NCBI RefSeq assembly: GCF_026212465.1
Contig: NC_080057.1
Location: 20,886,606 to 20,950,605 of the forward strand
Reading direction: 5' to 3'
DNA length: 64,000 nucleotides
DNA from: Amaranthus tricolor
Lineage: Eukaryota > Streptophyta > Magnoliopsida > Caryophyllales > Amaranthaceae
This document shows, piece after piece, positions 34,302-45,836 of the stretch; position 1 is the first letter of the stretch; the number at the start of each line of letters is the position of its first letter. The notes under the pieces were generated by a model. That model searched no databases. It worked only from the letters and a program-made list of their open reading frames with translations, and was not told where the DNA came from. Position numbers and translations under genes: made by a program.

Positions 34302-37149
34302 AATTTATCTAAAAAATAACTGTTAGTCTTTAACAAAGAAATAACTTAATCTAGGTAGTGTTTGACAAAAAAATTTCTATATAGTTTTTGACAAAATAAT
34401 TTTTTTTGTGCAAAGAGAAGGAAAAAAGCCAGAACATAATACATCTACAAAGAAGAACCTACATTCTTTGTATCATCATATTGTTAGAAATTTCAATATT
34501 ACAGAGCTTGGTATAGTCAAAAGAGTATGAAAAGAACATGAGAAAACAATATAAGTTTTCGAGGATCTAAGCCGCTTAAAGTTTCCAACATCATAGCAAA
34601 AGTGAGAATACAGTTTTCTCAAATCCTTTGCTATCACTGAACAAGTGAACTCCATGCAAGATCCTTGTGCAATTAACATATATATAATCTAACCTACATT
34701 GACCCTTCTATTTAGTTAAATTTGTTGTATAATAAAGGAAAAATTGTCAAATTCTATCTATAAAATTAGAGTTTTTGTCAAAAACTACATTAAATTTTTT
34801 TTTGTCAAAAACTACATAAAAAAAGTTATTTTTTCATTACAGACTACTAGTTATTTCTTAGGTATTTTACACATGAATTGCACATGCTACACTTAATGAA
34901 AATTTGGATGTCTATGGTTAACTAGTAGTCATTAACAAATTAATAACTTTTTTTTGACAAAAAAATTCTTAGATAGTTTTTGAAAAAAACCTTATTTTGT
35001 ACGTAGATATAGCAATATTCGAAAATAATTTTTTTCCTCTAATTCCCTTATTGCTAAATATTTTTGATTTGAAAATACTCTTAATTCAAATATGACTTTT
35101 GTGTCAAATCACAAGACACAAATGCAAGCCTATATTTGGCCTAACGGTCATGAAGATGGAGAATTATCCATTTCTCCTATATGGATGAATGTTGATGGGG
35201 TCAGGAACAAAAATTCCATCTTTATTGATTAGTCCTTTTGGTATCCGCACCAAACTACTCCATTCCTTCCTATTTCACATTTTATAAGGAACTTCATTCA
35301 TACATCTGTTTTTTACACTATTTATTTATTATTTTTAATTTATATTTTATTTTTAATTTATAAATTAAAACATAGTCAAGTAAAATCTTATTTGATTTAT
35401 CTTAATGCAAAGATTATTAATATCCACTTTCTATAGTATTTCGTTATGTATAATAAAAGATATTAAGTATTTAATAAGAGCATTAGATAGCATGAAAAAA
35501 TAAATGACACATTTTTAATGGAATGGAGAGAGTATAAAAATAGACTCTTTTAGATGAAAAAGATATTATTTTATTGAATATAAAGTAAATGAAGAAACAG
35601 AAAGGACCACATACATTAAAAAATATATAAAATAAAGTTAGTGGAAAAAAAATGAAAAACAAAAATATTTAGAGATGTTAAAATAAAAAACAATCTACAA
35701 ACAATTAGGACACATGTCGACTTTACGTGTATTAAGTGATACAAAGTCTCAATTTAATTAAAATAAAGAATTAACTATCAGAGTCTAGGGATATAGTTAA
35801 TTATGTGGGCTAAGGCCCAATTTAGCATTTTTGTGGAAAGTTATTGGGATCGTGTAAAATCGCTAGAATCGTACGATTATAGTTGCGATTTCACAATTTT
35901 ATTCGATTCTACTTGTGACTCTAATTGATTTCGATTTTAGAAATGATTTAAATCGTAAGTTTGTATTTGAATCATAAAATCATACGATTCTAAATCTGAA
36001 TCGCAAGTCATTTGGGTGCATCTAAATAAGCTTAAAGATGCAACAAAAAGTCCAAAAAGTATTTGGAATTTTATCTATATCTATATATCTATCTATCTAT
36101 CTATACAATATACTAATGAAGAAACAATTAGAACACATGTCAACGTTACGATTAAAATTTTTTCGCTATTTTTATTTTCTAATTAGGCAAATATTTTTAG
36201 CATATCATGTATTATCTTTCTAATTAGATTGTTAAATTGGTTACTTACAAAAGATTTTAAAACTATACTTTTTTCCTAATTTTTTTAACAGATACAATCA
36301 ATTGAGATATGTAGTATCTTTTAATTACAATGGGTAATTATCGAATAACATATTAATTATCTATGTAATAAAAAAATAAGTTATATGTTAATTATTATAG
36401 TAAAATATTTGTTCGGTACGCTAAAAATTTATTATAAGGTTTTACCAAGACAATCAACATTTAAATTATTATTTATATTATTTTGTATGTGTTAAAATTT
36501 TCTATTATTTTTATGTAATTATTTTTAATCAATATTGTTTAGTGCATAATTTTATGATTATGTTTTATATATTTTAGTAATATGTATCTCAATCAAATAT
36601 TTCATTCGTTTCAAAATACTTGAAATATTTGTTTCACGTAATCCAATGCACTAATTCAATTATCAGTATATAATCAAAAATATACAAATTTGATATTAAT
36701 AATATTTGCATTAAAACGAATTAATCCCACTTGACTATATTTTAACTTATTGATTAAAAAATAATCATAAATTAAGTATAATCAGTGAATAGTAATTATA
36801 ATTCTAATGTTGCAAATAATTTGAAACGGAGGAAATAGTAATTTAAGTCTTATTAATACTTTTACAATATTTAAAACAGATTATATATTTATAGTTTTAA
36901 TATGAATAAAAAGTAATAATAACTTATTTACATTTATAAATAGTAATTTTTTATTTAATAATTCATAAACCGACACATAATCTACTTAGTTATGTATTAA
37001 TCAAAATGTAATTTTAATTATGTAAAATAGTAATTGTGAGATTTTAAATTTTCAGTTTAAACTCATTTATTTTAGTTATGCCTTCCTACTTATGACTTAA
37101 AATCAGATAACCAAACTCAATGTCACCCAAACCCTGACATTACCTAACC
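34302..37149. other. AT-rich intergenic DNA
   Basis: No gene is visible. It holds diverged copies of a GTCAAAAACTAC...ACTACTAGTTATTT repeat (34330-34400, 34740-35000), a Stowaway-like MITE (35258-35532), an ATCGTACGATT-rich inverted patch (35850-36010) and a TATC microsatellite (36067-36100). Confidence 0.5.
35258..35532. mobile_element. Stowaway-like MITE, 275 bp
   Basis: The left end is CTCCATTCCTTCCTATTTCAC after TA; the right end, read inverted, is CTCTCTCCATTCCATTAAAAATG before TA. TA on both sides is the usual Stowaway target duplication. Confidence 0.6.
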
Positions 37150-37381
37150 GCTGCCCGACGACCTCCACCACGGCCACTTCAGTCGTTAATTAACACCAGT
37201 CGAGCAGCGGAGCTGAGCCACCAAAACACGCTAACCAGCCCATCCGGGTCACAGCCCAGTCTCCACGGGCACCTCCATCCACCATCACGCCAAGTCGTCA
37301 GTCTTGCTAAACTCACTTGCTGTGGTCCTCCGTGAGCAGCACCGTACATTTGTTTCTCCGTTCCTCTTTTCTTCTCTTGAG
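37150..37381 (+). other. Probable 5' UTR exon of the YrdC-type gene
   Basis: This stretch is abruptly richer in C and G than its surroundings. It ends in CTTCTCTTGAG followed by GTACACAC, a good splice donor. The next acceptor with a matching role is TTTGCAG at 39303-39309, which precedes the start codon at 39367. The transcription start is not defined. Confidence 0.55.
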
Positions 37382-38515
37382 GTACACACTACACGCCCAC
37401 CCCATATGAATTTCGTTTGTTTTTAATCAAATTGCAAGTAGATTTTACATTTCTAATGCATTCTTGTAAAGTATCTGCAAATTATGATCATAAATTTTGT
37501 TAGTTTAGTTGTGTATATTTATCTACTAATGTTTAAGTGTGTTAGCACGTATATGAGCAAAGGTTTTGGGATTAATCTAACTGGGTTTTTTTTGTTTCTA
37601 TGTCTTTAAATTGCTGTAGATTGGGTTCTCTTTGATTGTTAGTTAGGGTTAGTTTAGGGTTTTGCTAAAGATGAATTTTGGGTAAAATGTTGGGGTTTTT
37701 GCTTAAGTTGGAAGTAAAATTAGGCTAAATTTTCATTAAGAGGGGTTTATGGAGTGTAGTGTAGTTTGGCAGGGTGATAGTGGCATCTGGCTTCTGTCAG
37801 GTTTTGGACTATTGGGGCTTATGGGTTGCAGGGGGAGGCAGCAGGTCCGAGTTGGGTTCCTTTGGTTTTGAGTACCAAAAGAAGATGATAATGATTTTGG
37901 TATTTTGATGAATTAATTATGAAATTGGAATTATAAAATGTCGCATTATGACTTTGTTTGTGATTTCAATGTTTGAATTGGTTATGAATTGGAAAGTAAG
38001 GACTAGATTGTGATTGTGGTATTATGAGTGAGTTTATGGATTGGGTTTGAGTTTAGATTAAGAGTTTAGCAGGTAAAGTTTGATTATAATAAAAAGGAAT
38101 TTGAATGATTGGTTTTGTACTTTGTTATGCAAAAGAATTTGGAGTATGGGATGCTAACTGAGTTGAGATAATGGGTTTGTTAAACAAGTTGGATTATGGG
38201 TAGGTATTTAGCTTATAGGATGGTATTAAGAGTGCACTGCGAGTTTGGAATAAAGGATTGAGTGTGAGATTGATTATTTGAATATTCCTTTGACTTAGTA
38301 TAAAGTAAACTAATTATGGTTATAAAATAAAATTTGTAAATAAAATGGTGAGTTGTGAAATCTTTTGTGCTTTATCTTTTACATATTATGCGCAAAGCTG
38401 AAAATGAGAATGTAATGATTTTGATGTTGATGTAGATTTGATTTTAATGAGTGAAGTTTATATAAGAAATGCCATCTTTTTATAAATAATAAATTTCATC
38501 ATGTCAACTAGTGCA

Positions 38516-38652
38516 TAAAGGGCAACTTAGTGCACATAACATCCCCGCAGAGCGAGGGTCTAGGGAAGGATGTGCAAGAGGCTGTTTATAGGACCTGAAT
38601 CTGTTGCCTTTCAAGCACACTCACACAGGGACACTTAATGGTGCCAAGGTTA
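38516..38652 (-). mobile_element. Au-type SINE copy (minus orientation) in the leader intron
   Basis: The order GGGCAACTTAGTGCACATAA, CCCCGCAGAGCGAGGGTCTAGGGAAGG, TGCAAGAGGCTGTTT, then TGGTGCCAAGG matches the inverted plan of the plant Au SINE, a tRNA-derived element whose internal promoter is at the far end. It lies within the long first intron of the YrdC-type gene. Confidence 0.65.
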
Positions 38653-39366
38653 CATTATTTATGTTACTCAATGTGGGTACTTTAAGGTTTTGGGTAGAGG
38701 TGTTTGACCGTTATTGAACCAATTGTTAGACCTAGGAACCTGGAAAAATATGAGTAGTCAACCAACTTCGGTAGAGTTTTGACCCAAACCATTAATAGCA
38801 TTAGTCTGCGTCCCATTTGTGACCAGTCCTACCTATTACTATTTGAAGCAAACCTGCTGTTGACCCACCCCATTTTGACTTGTCCAATAACCATGTCAAA
38901 TATTTTCAATTACTCTTACTTTGTTGTTTTCTCCCTCTCTGTTCTCTTTTTTGTGTATTGGCAAAGGAAAAACAATTACAATGCGAAGATTTGATGACAA
39001 AACAATATTTCAATACCTCAATGCTCATACGTGGCTTTTGCATATGTGTGGGTCGGAGGGTTAGATAAAAAATATACACAACCCGGTCATTGTAATTTGT
39101 AATGTGCTTGTTATTATGTAGAGATTGATTCTGATTAACCAGTTATTGCAATATGCAACCATCACTTGCAACTTAACATAAATAAAAACATACATAATCT
39201 AGTGAGTTATTTTAATATAGTTTATTATAATCCAAAACTAATGAGTTATAAAACTTTAGGTCCATCGAGAATGATAATAAACTGTGTTTATTTTTACTTC
39301 AGTTTGCAGGAACATTCAACACTCGTCAATTGACGAATTTGAAGTAGCATACGCGAAAGCATAGAT

Positions 39367-42300
39367 ATGAACCTTTCAACCAAGATCACGGAGAGGATAC
39401 CCTTTCTTGAAGTTCTTTGTAATCCTGTTCTCTCTTGTAGAGGTGCATATTTAGCATTCTTGAACTCTACACCTTACAACATTATACTTTGTCTTAGTAT
39501 GAATCACAAATATATAATTGTGTCCTGCAATTTGGAACTGACTCTGAATCAGGTATCTTTGCTTGCAGGAGCTTCCAGACTAGGATATGTGCATTTGAAG
39601 CAGCCTAGGAGTTTTACTGGGGTTCGTGCAAAATCTATTCCGAGTTTAGATGGTTGTGATGGCTCTTTGAAGAATGAAGCAGGTATTGTCCTCCCTGCAA
39701 CTAAAGATTTTGTAGAGGAGGCAATACAATCAATAAAATTGGGAAAAGTCATTGCTGTTCCAACTGATACATTGTATGGTTTTGCTTGTGATGCATGGTA
39801 TGCTCTTGAACCACTCTACTGAGTCTTTTGAACTTCATTAAAGCTTATTTGTTTTGTTCTTTTGATCATATATGTAATGTGTTTTTCTGATGAAACTTGT
39901 GGATATTTTTTTCTAATTTAATTTTCTTAAGCGTGCATGTTGTGAAGAATTTATTTGTGTTTGGTGTATTGGGGGTTTCAAAATCTTCTTATTAGGATTT
40001 AGGAATAGGTTAGTAAATGAATGTGGAAATATGGATAAAGCTCTCGATATTCCTTGTAGCCCCCTGGTGTGAAAGGGTTGTCTCCAAATTTGAGTATGTG
40101 GAAACTAGTTCTGGAAGGTTCTTTATTGTCTGGTACTCTCTGGTAGGAAAACTTGAATATGTTGATTTCAATCTTCTCATTTAGGTTAGGTTTTATGTCT
40201 TCATTTCCATGAGGAAAAACCAAAGCCGTCTTAAGGTTATGTGATTCCTTCTTAATGTGATTATATTTAGTGGCAGTGTCTTATTCATTGTGGATGGTCA
40301 TGCTTTTCAAATGCACTTAGAAGCTAAAACTCCTTTGTATAAAATGCAAAGCTGTAAAGAGGTTGCTAGCCTGTCCTTTATTGACATTGCTAAATCATTT
40401 AGCTGTCATTGCTTAATCATTTTGTGTCTACAACTTTTTCTATGTGAAACTTTATTAAAAGATTCAGGAAATAAATATTTCTGGAGAACTATGATAGGAT
40501 GGCTGTGAGAAATGGAAGGTAGCTTGGTGAGGTACTGTGGTATGTGGCTGCTGAAGACGTTAGATTGAAGAGAACTGTATTTTGATAGTCACTCACCATT
40601 CCTGATAACAACTTTGACTTGCTAGTAGAAAATGATGTATTTTAGCAGAAAAAGATGGTGATGTACTCACAAATCCACCACCTACTACAATATGGTATTA
40701 AATTAGGGTAGGAGCAGTCCTAGTGCTATAGGAAAGAGGAAGTTGATTCTTGAGCCTGAGTTGCGTTTTTAATTAAGAATCATGTTCAATATCCATGAGA
40801 TGAGGGCTCGTTGTTCCAATTGGCTTCATTAGGATCGAATTTCACTTGGTGTGAAAGTGAACCTCATGCTAGCCAAACAGGATTTGGTTGACTGGAAAGT
40901 TTAAAAAGTAATGAAAGGTTCCCGATCATGGTTTCTGTTGTGATTAGGTCTTAATTATTAAACGAATCCATTTCCGGTCCAATCAGGTTCCGGTCATGGT
41001 TTGGACGGGTGCACACCCCGAAATTATTAGCAGTGAGCTATTGTTTTCAGTTTACTGATAGCCGTTTGCGATCAGTTTAAGCCTTTAGGGGTTTTTGGCA
41101 AAGTTGGTTTCAGTCAACGTATCTTTTAGCTTCTCACATTGCGGTTGGGTTCCCTGCAGTTCTGGCCTTCTAGTAGCTATTATTACTGTTTTGGTTCATA
41201 CAATTGCCTTTGATATTCTATTTAGGTTTTGCGGTAAGGTTTAATATTTTGATCTACTAAAGCTTTGAAATGCTGTTTTTGTTCTTGCTCCCTAGTGTTT
41301 GCTTTGGCCTCAAGAATAGCATCCTTGCAATTGTGATATACCTTGCTCATCAAATTTCTTTCTTGAATGGAATCACATTGAAGTCTCATTGCATTGCAGT
41401 TTACATAAAATCTCCCGGACTATCATTTCCGAATTTCTTGTTTCTGCAGTTCTAGAGAAGCTGTCAACAGAATTTATGAGATCAAAGGGCGCAAGCTTAC
41501 AAGTCCTCTTGCAATTTGCGTTGGAGATGTGCCAGACATACGTCGCTTTGCATTTACAGATCATTTGCCAGAAACTTTGCTGGACGATCTCCTTCCTGGT
41601 CCTGTGACTTTAGTGTTGAGGCGAGGTTTGGGGCCCTTCTTCTTGTTTCTTTATAAACTAAAGTTTGATAGTTTTAAGCATAGTTACATGGACCATGGAA
41701 CATCATTCCACAATTCGTGAATGTTCGTCCCAAATCACCATGAAACGTGACCCATATTGCTGAAGGTGACGTCCTGGTGTGGAATACCTTTTTTAAAAAG
41801 TATTTTGGCCTTCATTTACAAATTAAAGAATAAAAAAGGAGGAAAAATAAGATAAAACCTAGAAAACCAAAAAAATTCCACTTAAAAAAATTTCTTAAAG
41901 CAAAAAATCATTTTAATTTAATTTTCTTTTCAAATATATTTTTTATACATAATCTATCCCGTACCCAATCGTTCCCGAGTCAATCAAGGTTGCGTTCCTT
42001 GTTCCCTTTCCCTTTCCCTATTCCTAACCGAATGTCGTTCTAGGGAACAATGGTTTTAAGGAAACCATTTTATTTTGCCATATTGGTTAGAGGATTTTTG
42101 CAAGGAGTTAGCGTAAAATAGCAATAGTGACTGTCGATAATTTTAATGATTTCTGAGAACCTGCATCTTATTGTGATATAATGGTTCAAACTGAAAACAT
42201 AGGGAGCAATGCAAAAGGTTCATTATTGGTGTACTAACAAGTACTTATTTCAGGAGAGTCGAGCATTCTGGAGAAATCTTTGAATCCAGGATTGGACAGT

Positions 42301-42712
42301 ATTGGTGTTCGAGTGCCTGATAACGACTTCATAAGAATTATTGCTCGAGGTGCTGAAAGTGCATTAGCTCTTACTAGTGCAAACTTGAGTGGGCATCGTA
42401 GCAGTGTCTGCATACAAGATTTCGATAATTTGTGGGGCCACTGTGCATATGTCTTTGATGGTGGTGAACTTCCGATGGGTCGTGCAGGATCTACTATTGT
42501 GGATTTGACAAATCCTGGAAAGTATAAAATTATAAGGCCTGGAAGGTAACAAATAGAACTGAAATTTTACGATTTAGTTTGGATGATTTTCTAGCTTTCT
42601 TACATGTTCTGAAAACTCGCTCTTACCTTGGAATTTGTGCAGTGCACAGGAAGAAACTATCAAGATCTTACAACGACATTTTCTTGTAGAAGAGCTTACT
42701 GATAATTCATGA
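39367..42712 (+). CDS. Sua5/YrdC/YciO-type threonylcarbamoyl-AMP synthase
   Basis: The family makes threonylcarbamoyl-AMP from threonine, bicarbonate and ATP, the first step of t6A37 modification in ANN-decoding tRNAs. Coding exons: 39367-39442, 39569-39797, 41450-41625, 42254-42545, 42643-42712, giving 280 aa. An in-frame TGA at 39331-39333 upstream supports this ATG. The frame also stays open across 39443-39568, but the GTGCAT donor, TTGCAG acceptor and better family fit after removal argue that it is an intron. Motifs: PTDTLYGFACDA, KGRKLTSPLA (nucleotide/anion-binding Lys/Arg/Ser), LPGPVTLVLRR, GVRVPD, ALTSANLSG, GRAGSTIVDL and IIRPG. The protein ends soon after the YrdC fold, so it lacks the extra Sua5 domain, as in YrdC-only proteins. 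The N-terminal ~60 residues are basic and could hold an organelle-targeting peptide. A ~1.9 kb intron lies in the 5' UTR. Confidence 0.93.
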
Positions 42713-43826
42713 TTTATCAACCAAGTTGGTAGTTTGTCAAGTATAGAGAACCTCGATCGTATACTAAGTCGAGGCTTCTAATCTGTTGTGCTAAGTTTTG
42801 TTTACTTTTGCGTGATTGTAAAGCTTTGTTGTAATCATATTCGACATATCCAGACTTGAGATTACTACTAGCTAGAATTGGATAGTAGTTTAATGAAATG
42901 ACCTATTTTTGCAAATTCCTTACATACCTCATACCCGGGTTTTAAGATACATGAACTGGTTATGTTTAATAGGTCAGCTACAGGTATTGAAGGAGCTTCT
43001 ATTAAATCAATTTCAATTTTTATCGACAAGGAGGTCGTTTGGCAAACGACTAATAGACTAATAATTGATAGCTAGTAGCTAGTTGGTGACTTGGTGTGGC
43101 TAATTTAATCAGCTGATTTTGCATGCATTTCTTGAACCTGCTTAATCAAAAATTGTTGTATCATAACAAGCTGTTTAAACCCGTTAATTACTAAATGCTA
43201 GCATTCAAAGGTTTGAAAATCAACTATTTATTTGTGCCAGAATAAGCTAAGATCTGCCCAATAAGTTATTTTACTATACTTCTAATGACAACATTCCAAT
43301 TCTACAATGTTAAAAATGGCTCCCACCTAATGTGAGGTTAGAAGCGTAGGATGTGTGCAACTTTACTCTTATTAATAATAGAAAAGTTGTTTCTAATTGA
43401 TATTTAATCACAAACAAAATCAATAATTTCACATAAGTGCACATATATAATTGAATAAACCATTAATAACGAGGATGTATCCAATTTTGTAGCAAATATT
43501 GAAGATGAAACTTTTTCAAAATTCGTGCAAGGGATGTAGATTACAAGCTGTAGCAAGAAAAGCATGTAGTATTTATTACATGCAGATTCATTGTAAAGGC
43601 GTGTTGTTTAAAATGTGCAGAATATACTGTAAATAAATAGGAGTAATAAAAAATATATACAAATTCTATTGACAAAACATAGAAATTGATTAGTGCAACG
43701 CCATTAATTTGCAACGATATTCATAATCATACTCAAAGGCTATAAGCCATAATCCCAAAACAATTTACAATCCTATCAATCTGTGATAAACTGTGTCACT
43801 AGCTAAAACACTTAAGAATGATTTAG
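42713..43826. other. YrdC 3' UTR and intergenic DNA
   Basis: The first ~200 bp are the likely 3' UTR. Around 43030-43270 there is a patch with TAGCTAGTAGCTAGTTGG and ATCAGCTGATT words that looks like a decayed MITE. No gene is recognised up to the U2 3' flank. Confidence 0.4.
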
Positions 43827-44021
43827 TGGGGTGTGCCACGCCCTTGCAGTAGTGCAACACATGGGCGACACTAAAGATCCTAGTAGCAAGCTACTGTAAT
43901 GGACCTTCCCCTAAAAAATTAAATTTAATATCAATGTGGGTCAATTGACCCACGTATCAGATATTAAACTGATAAGAACAGATACTACACTTGATCTTAG
44001 CCAAAAGGCCGAGAAAGGTAT
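43827..44021 (-). ncRNA. U2 spliceosomal snRNA
   Basis: U2 pairs with the intron branch point and with U6. On the minus strand the RNA starts ATACCTTTCTCGGCC at 44021 and contains the branch-site recognition segment GTAGTATCTG (43979-43988). The stem-loop IIa region and an Sm site AATTTTTTAG (about 43910-43919) follow, then the 3' hairpins (TTGCACTACTGCAAGGGCGTGGCAC). The length of about 195 nt fits plant U2; the 3' end is estimated from family length. It has a TATA-like box and an upstream sequence element in correct spacing for RNA polymerase II. Confidence 0.97.
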
Positions 44022-44046
44022 GAGTCTACAATCATTCCAAGACGCC

Positions 44047-44056
44047 TTTTTATTGG
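44047..44056 (-). promoter_or_regulatory. TATA-like box of the U2 gene
   Basis: CCAATAAAAA on the minus strand lies about 26-35 bp upstream of the U2 start, the usual -30 position. Confidence 0.7.
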
Positions 44057-44088
44057 TTGGCTTTCTACTCAGGTCACTGTTCCCCTTA

Positions 44089-44099
44089 TGGTGTGGGAT
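44089..44099 (-). promoter_or_regulatory. Upstream sequence element (USE) of the U2 gene
   Basis: ATCCCACACCA matches the plant USE consensus RTCCCACATCG at 9 of 11 positions. It lies about 33 bp upstream of the TATA-like box, the wider spacing typical of Pol II-transcribed plant snRNA genes. Confidence 0.8.
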
Positions 44100-44652
44100 A
44101 AGCTAACAAACTCAAATTCTTACAGCAAGACTCGAAATCACAGGAAACAAGAATCTAATTACTTGACCCCGAAACACGATTACTTGAAGCACTGATTTAT
44201 CTTTCAAGAGGCATTTCCCATCTACCATTAGTGAATTACTTGACATACAGTTACAATAACTCGATCTTGTGAGGATAAATGGTTGTACTGCTGCCTAATC
44301 TTTCGATTGCCAGCCGCGAATTTTTCCTGCCAGTTATAAGTTTGTTAGACGTCATAATTTTGTTAGAAGGCGGTGTGCTATAATCTGTCCTCTAGTGTAA
44401 TACAAAATCATAATTCGTTTTTCTATTCGCATTAACGCATTACGTGACAAAAAATTTTGTTGTAAGATCAAATCAAATTGTATATTAATGACATGTTTCC
44501 ACAATGAATTGATCATTTCAGTAATTAAGGTCGGATAAATCTTCTGTTCATCAATTCAAAAAATAATCTACATTATTCTGACTTTATATCATGATTTCAC
44601 TCGATTTTGAAAAAAAAATAAAATTGTAGCATTAGTTGAATTTATGGAAAAA

Positions 44653-44702
44653 AAAATTTGGACCATTTCTCGATTTGTGCGTGTCATCCTTGCGCAGGGG
44701 CC

Positions 44703-44734
<32 letters not shown>

Positions 44735-44754
44735 TCAGATGTCTCCATAGAGAC
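44653..44754 (-). ncRNA. U6 spliceosomal snRNA (variant 5' hairpin)
   Basis: U6 is the catalytic-core snRNA and pairs with U4 and U2. On the minus strand the RNA starts GTCTCTATGGAGACATC at 44754. The body matches plant U6 closely: ATAAAATTGGAACGATAC, the ACAGAGA box (44713-44719), AGC triad region (AGCATGG, 44701-44707) and CCCTGCGCAAGGATGACACGC. It ends in a T-run (about 44648-44656), a Pol III terminator. The 5' hairpin differs from the common plant sequence by paired changes. A complete USE and TATA box upstream indicate a functional gene rather than a retro-pseudogene. Confidence 0.93.
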
Positions 44755-44776
44755 AACACTTAGTTAAGCTCTGAAG

Positions 44777-44784
44777 TATAAAAA
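44777..44784 (-). promoter_or_regulatory. TATA box of the U6 gene
   Basis: TTTTTATA on the minus strand lies about 23-30 bp upstream of the U6 start. TATA plus USE is the standard external Pol III promoter of plant U6 genes. Confidence 0.85.
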
Positions 44785-44808
44785 CAAAAGTACGTATTCT
44801 TATTCTTC

Positions 44809-44819
44809 CGATGTGGGAC
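44809..44819 (-). promoter_or_regulatory. Upstream sequence element (USE) of the U6 gene
   Basis: GTCCCACATCG is a perfect match to the plant USE consensus. It is 24 bp from the TATA box, one helical turn closer than in the U2 gene, the spacing that specifies Pol III in plants. Confidence 0.92.
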
Positions 44820-45021
44820 AAAGTGGCTCATTTACAGTTTACTGGCTACTTCTTACACTCCAAACAAGCACATATCATATCATTATATATGTCTAGGATC
44901 TTGTTTGACTCTCCTCATTTCATTTCTGAATTACTTCAAAAGATTTCAAATCAATTTTGACCCATTAACAAGATGTGTTTACGCAACTCTCACAAATCAC
45001 AACACAGACACACACAACATC

Positions 45022-45831
45022 TGAAATGTAAGCATGAAAGAGATTCAACAATGAAAAACAAATACAAAAGTTGAACACAAGTGTTTATGAGGTATCTTGG
45101 ATACCTCCCCCTCAAATGTTTATTATATTGAATTTAACAATTACAACTATAATAAACCTCCCTTTATCTTGAGAACAATTCTCTCAAGATTACAAAACGT
45201 TGAAACAATAATAAACACTCTCAAGTTTCAATCAAAGTAATAGCTCTCTCTCAAAGTGTTGTGGTGCCCTTTGCTCTATGAATGATACTCCCTTTTATAG
45301 AGGAAGGTGAGTATCATTCTTAGAGTCACACTTCAATGCACCATAAAGCACAATTACATCACACAATTAATATACCAATTAAGTATGACAATAAACATCA
45401 CAATAAACAAGCATTAAACAAGGAGTTACACAACCTTTCAATGCCTTTCAAGCGGTCAAACTGACCAAAAAATAAATTCGAGGCACAGTGCTCGAACAAG
45501 CACCCCTTGTGCTCAAATGAGCACTTAGTTCAAAACCCACCTGCACAAGGTGCCTTGAATGAGCACACCTCTTCAGGCCACTTTTGACTTAGTTTTCATG
45601 TTGCCTTGTTCGAGCAACCTTCATACCATGCCTTGTCTTGTTCAAGGTTGGTTCCATCCTTTAGTGAAGTCTCATTTGCCCCACTTTAAGCACCTCATTT
45701 ATTGTTCCAAATCTCAATTCACTTACACTCGATACATCCTCATCGTTCCTTTCCAAAGTACAAGCTAGACATGTTCGATTAAGTGACTAAATTCATCATC
45801 TTTACTAAGTATTTTGGTACTTGCAATAACA
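45022..45831 (-). mobile_element. Solo LTR, 810 bp, minus orientation
   Basis: Read on the minus strand it begins TGTTATTGCAAG and ends CATTTCA. It is flanked on both sides by ACATC (45017-45021 and 45832-45836), a perfect 5-bp target duplication. A TATA-like CTATAAAAGG (45291-45300, minus strand) lies centrally, as in a Ty1/copia-type LTR promoter. No internal retroelement sequence remains, so it is a solo LTR left by recombination. It is about 200 bp upstream of the U6 promoter in the same orientation. Confidence 0.75.
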
Positions 45832-45836
45832 ACATC

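Noticed and set aside
44653..44754. U6 copy as a retro-pseudogene
   Set aside because: A perfect USE, a TATA box at the correct Pol III spacing and a terminal T-run are present, and there is no target duplication or poly(A).
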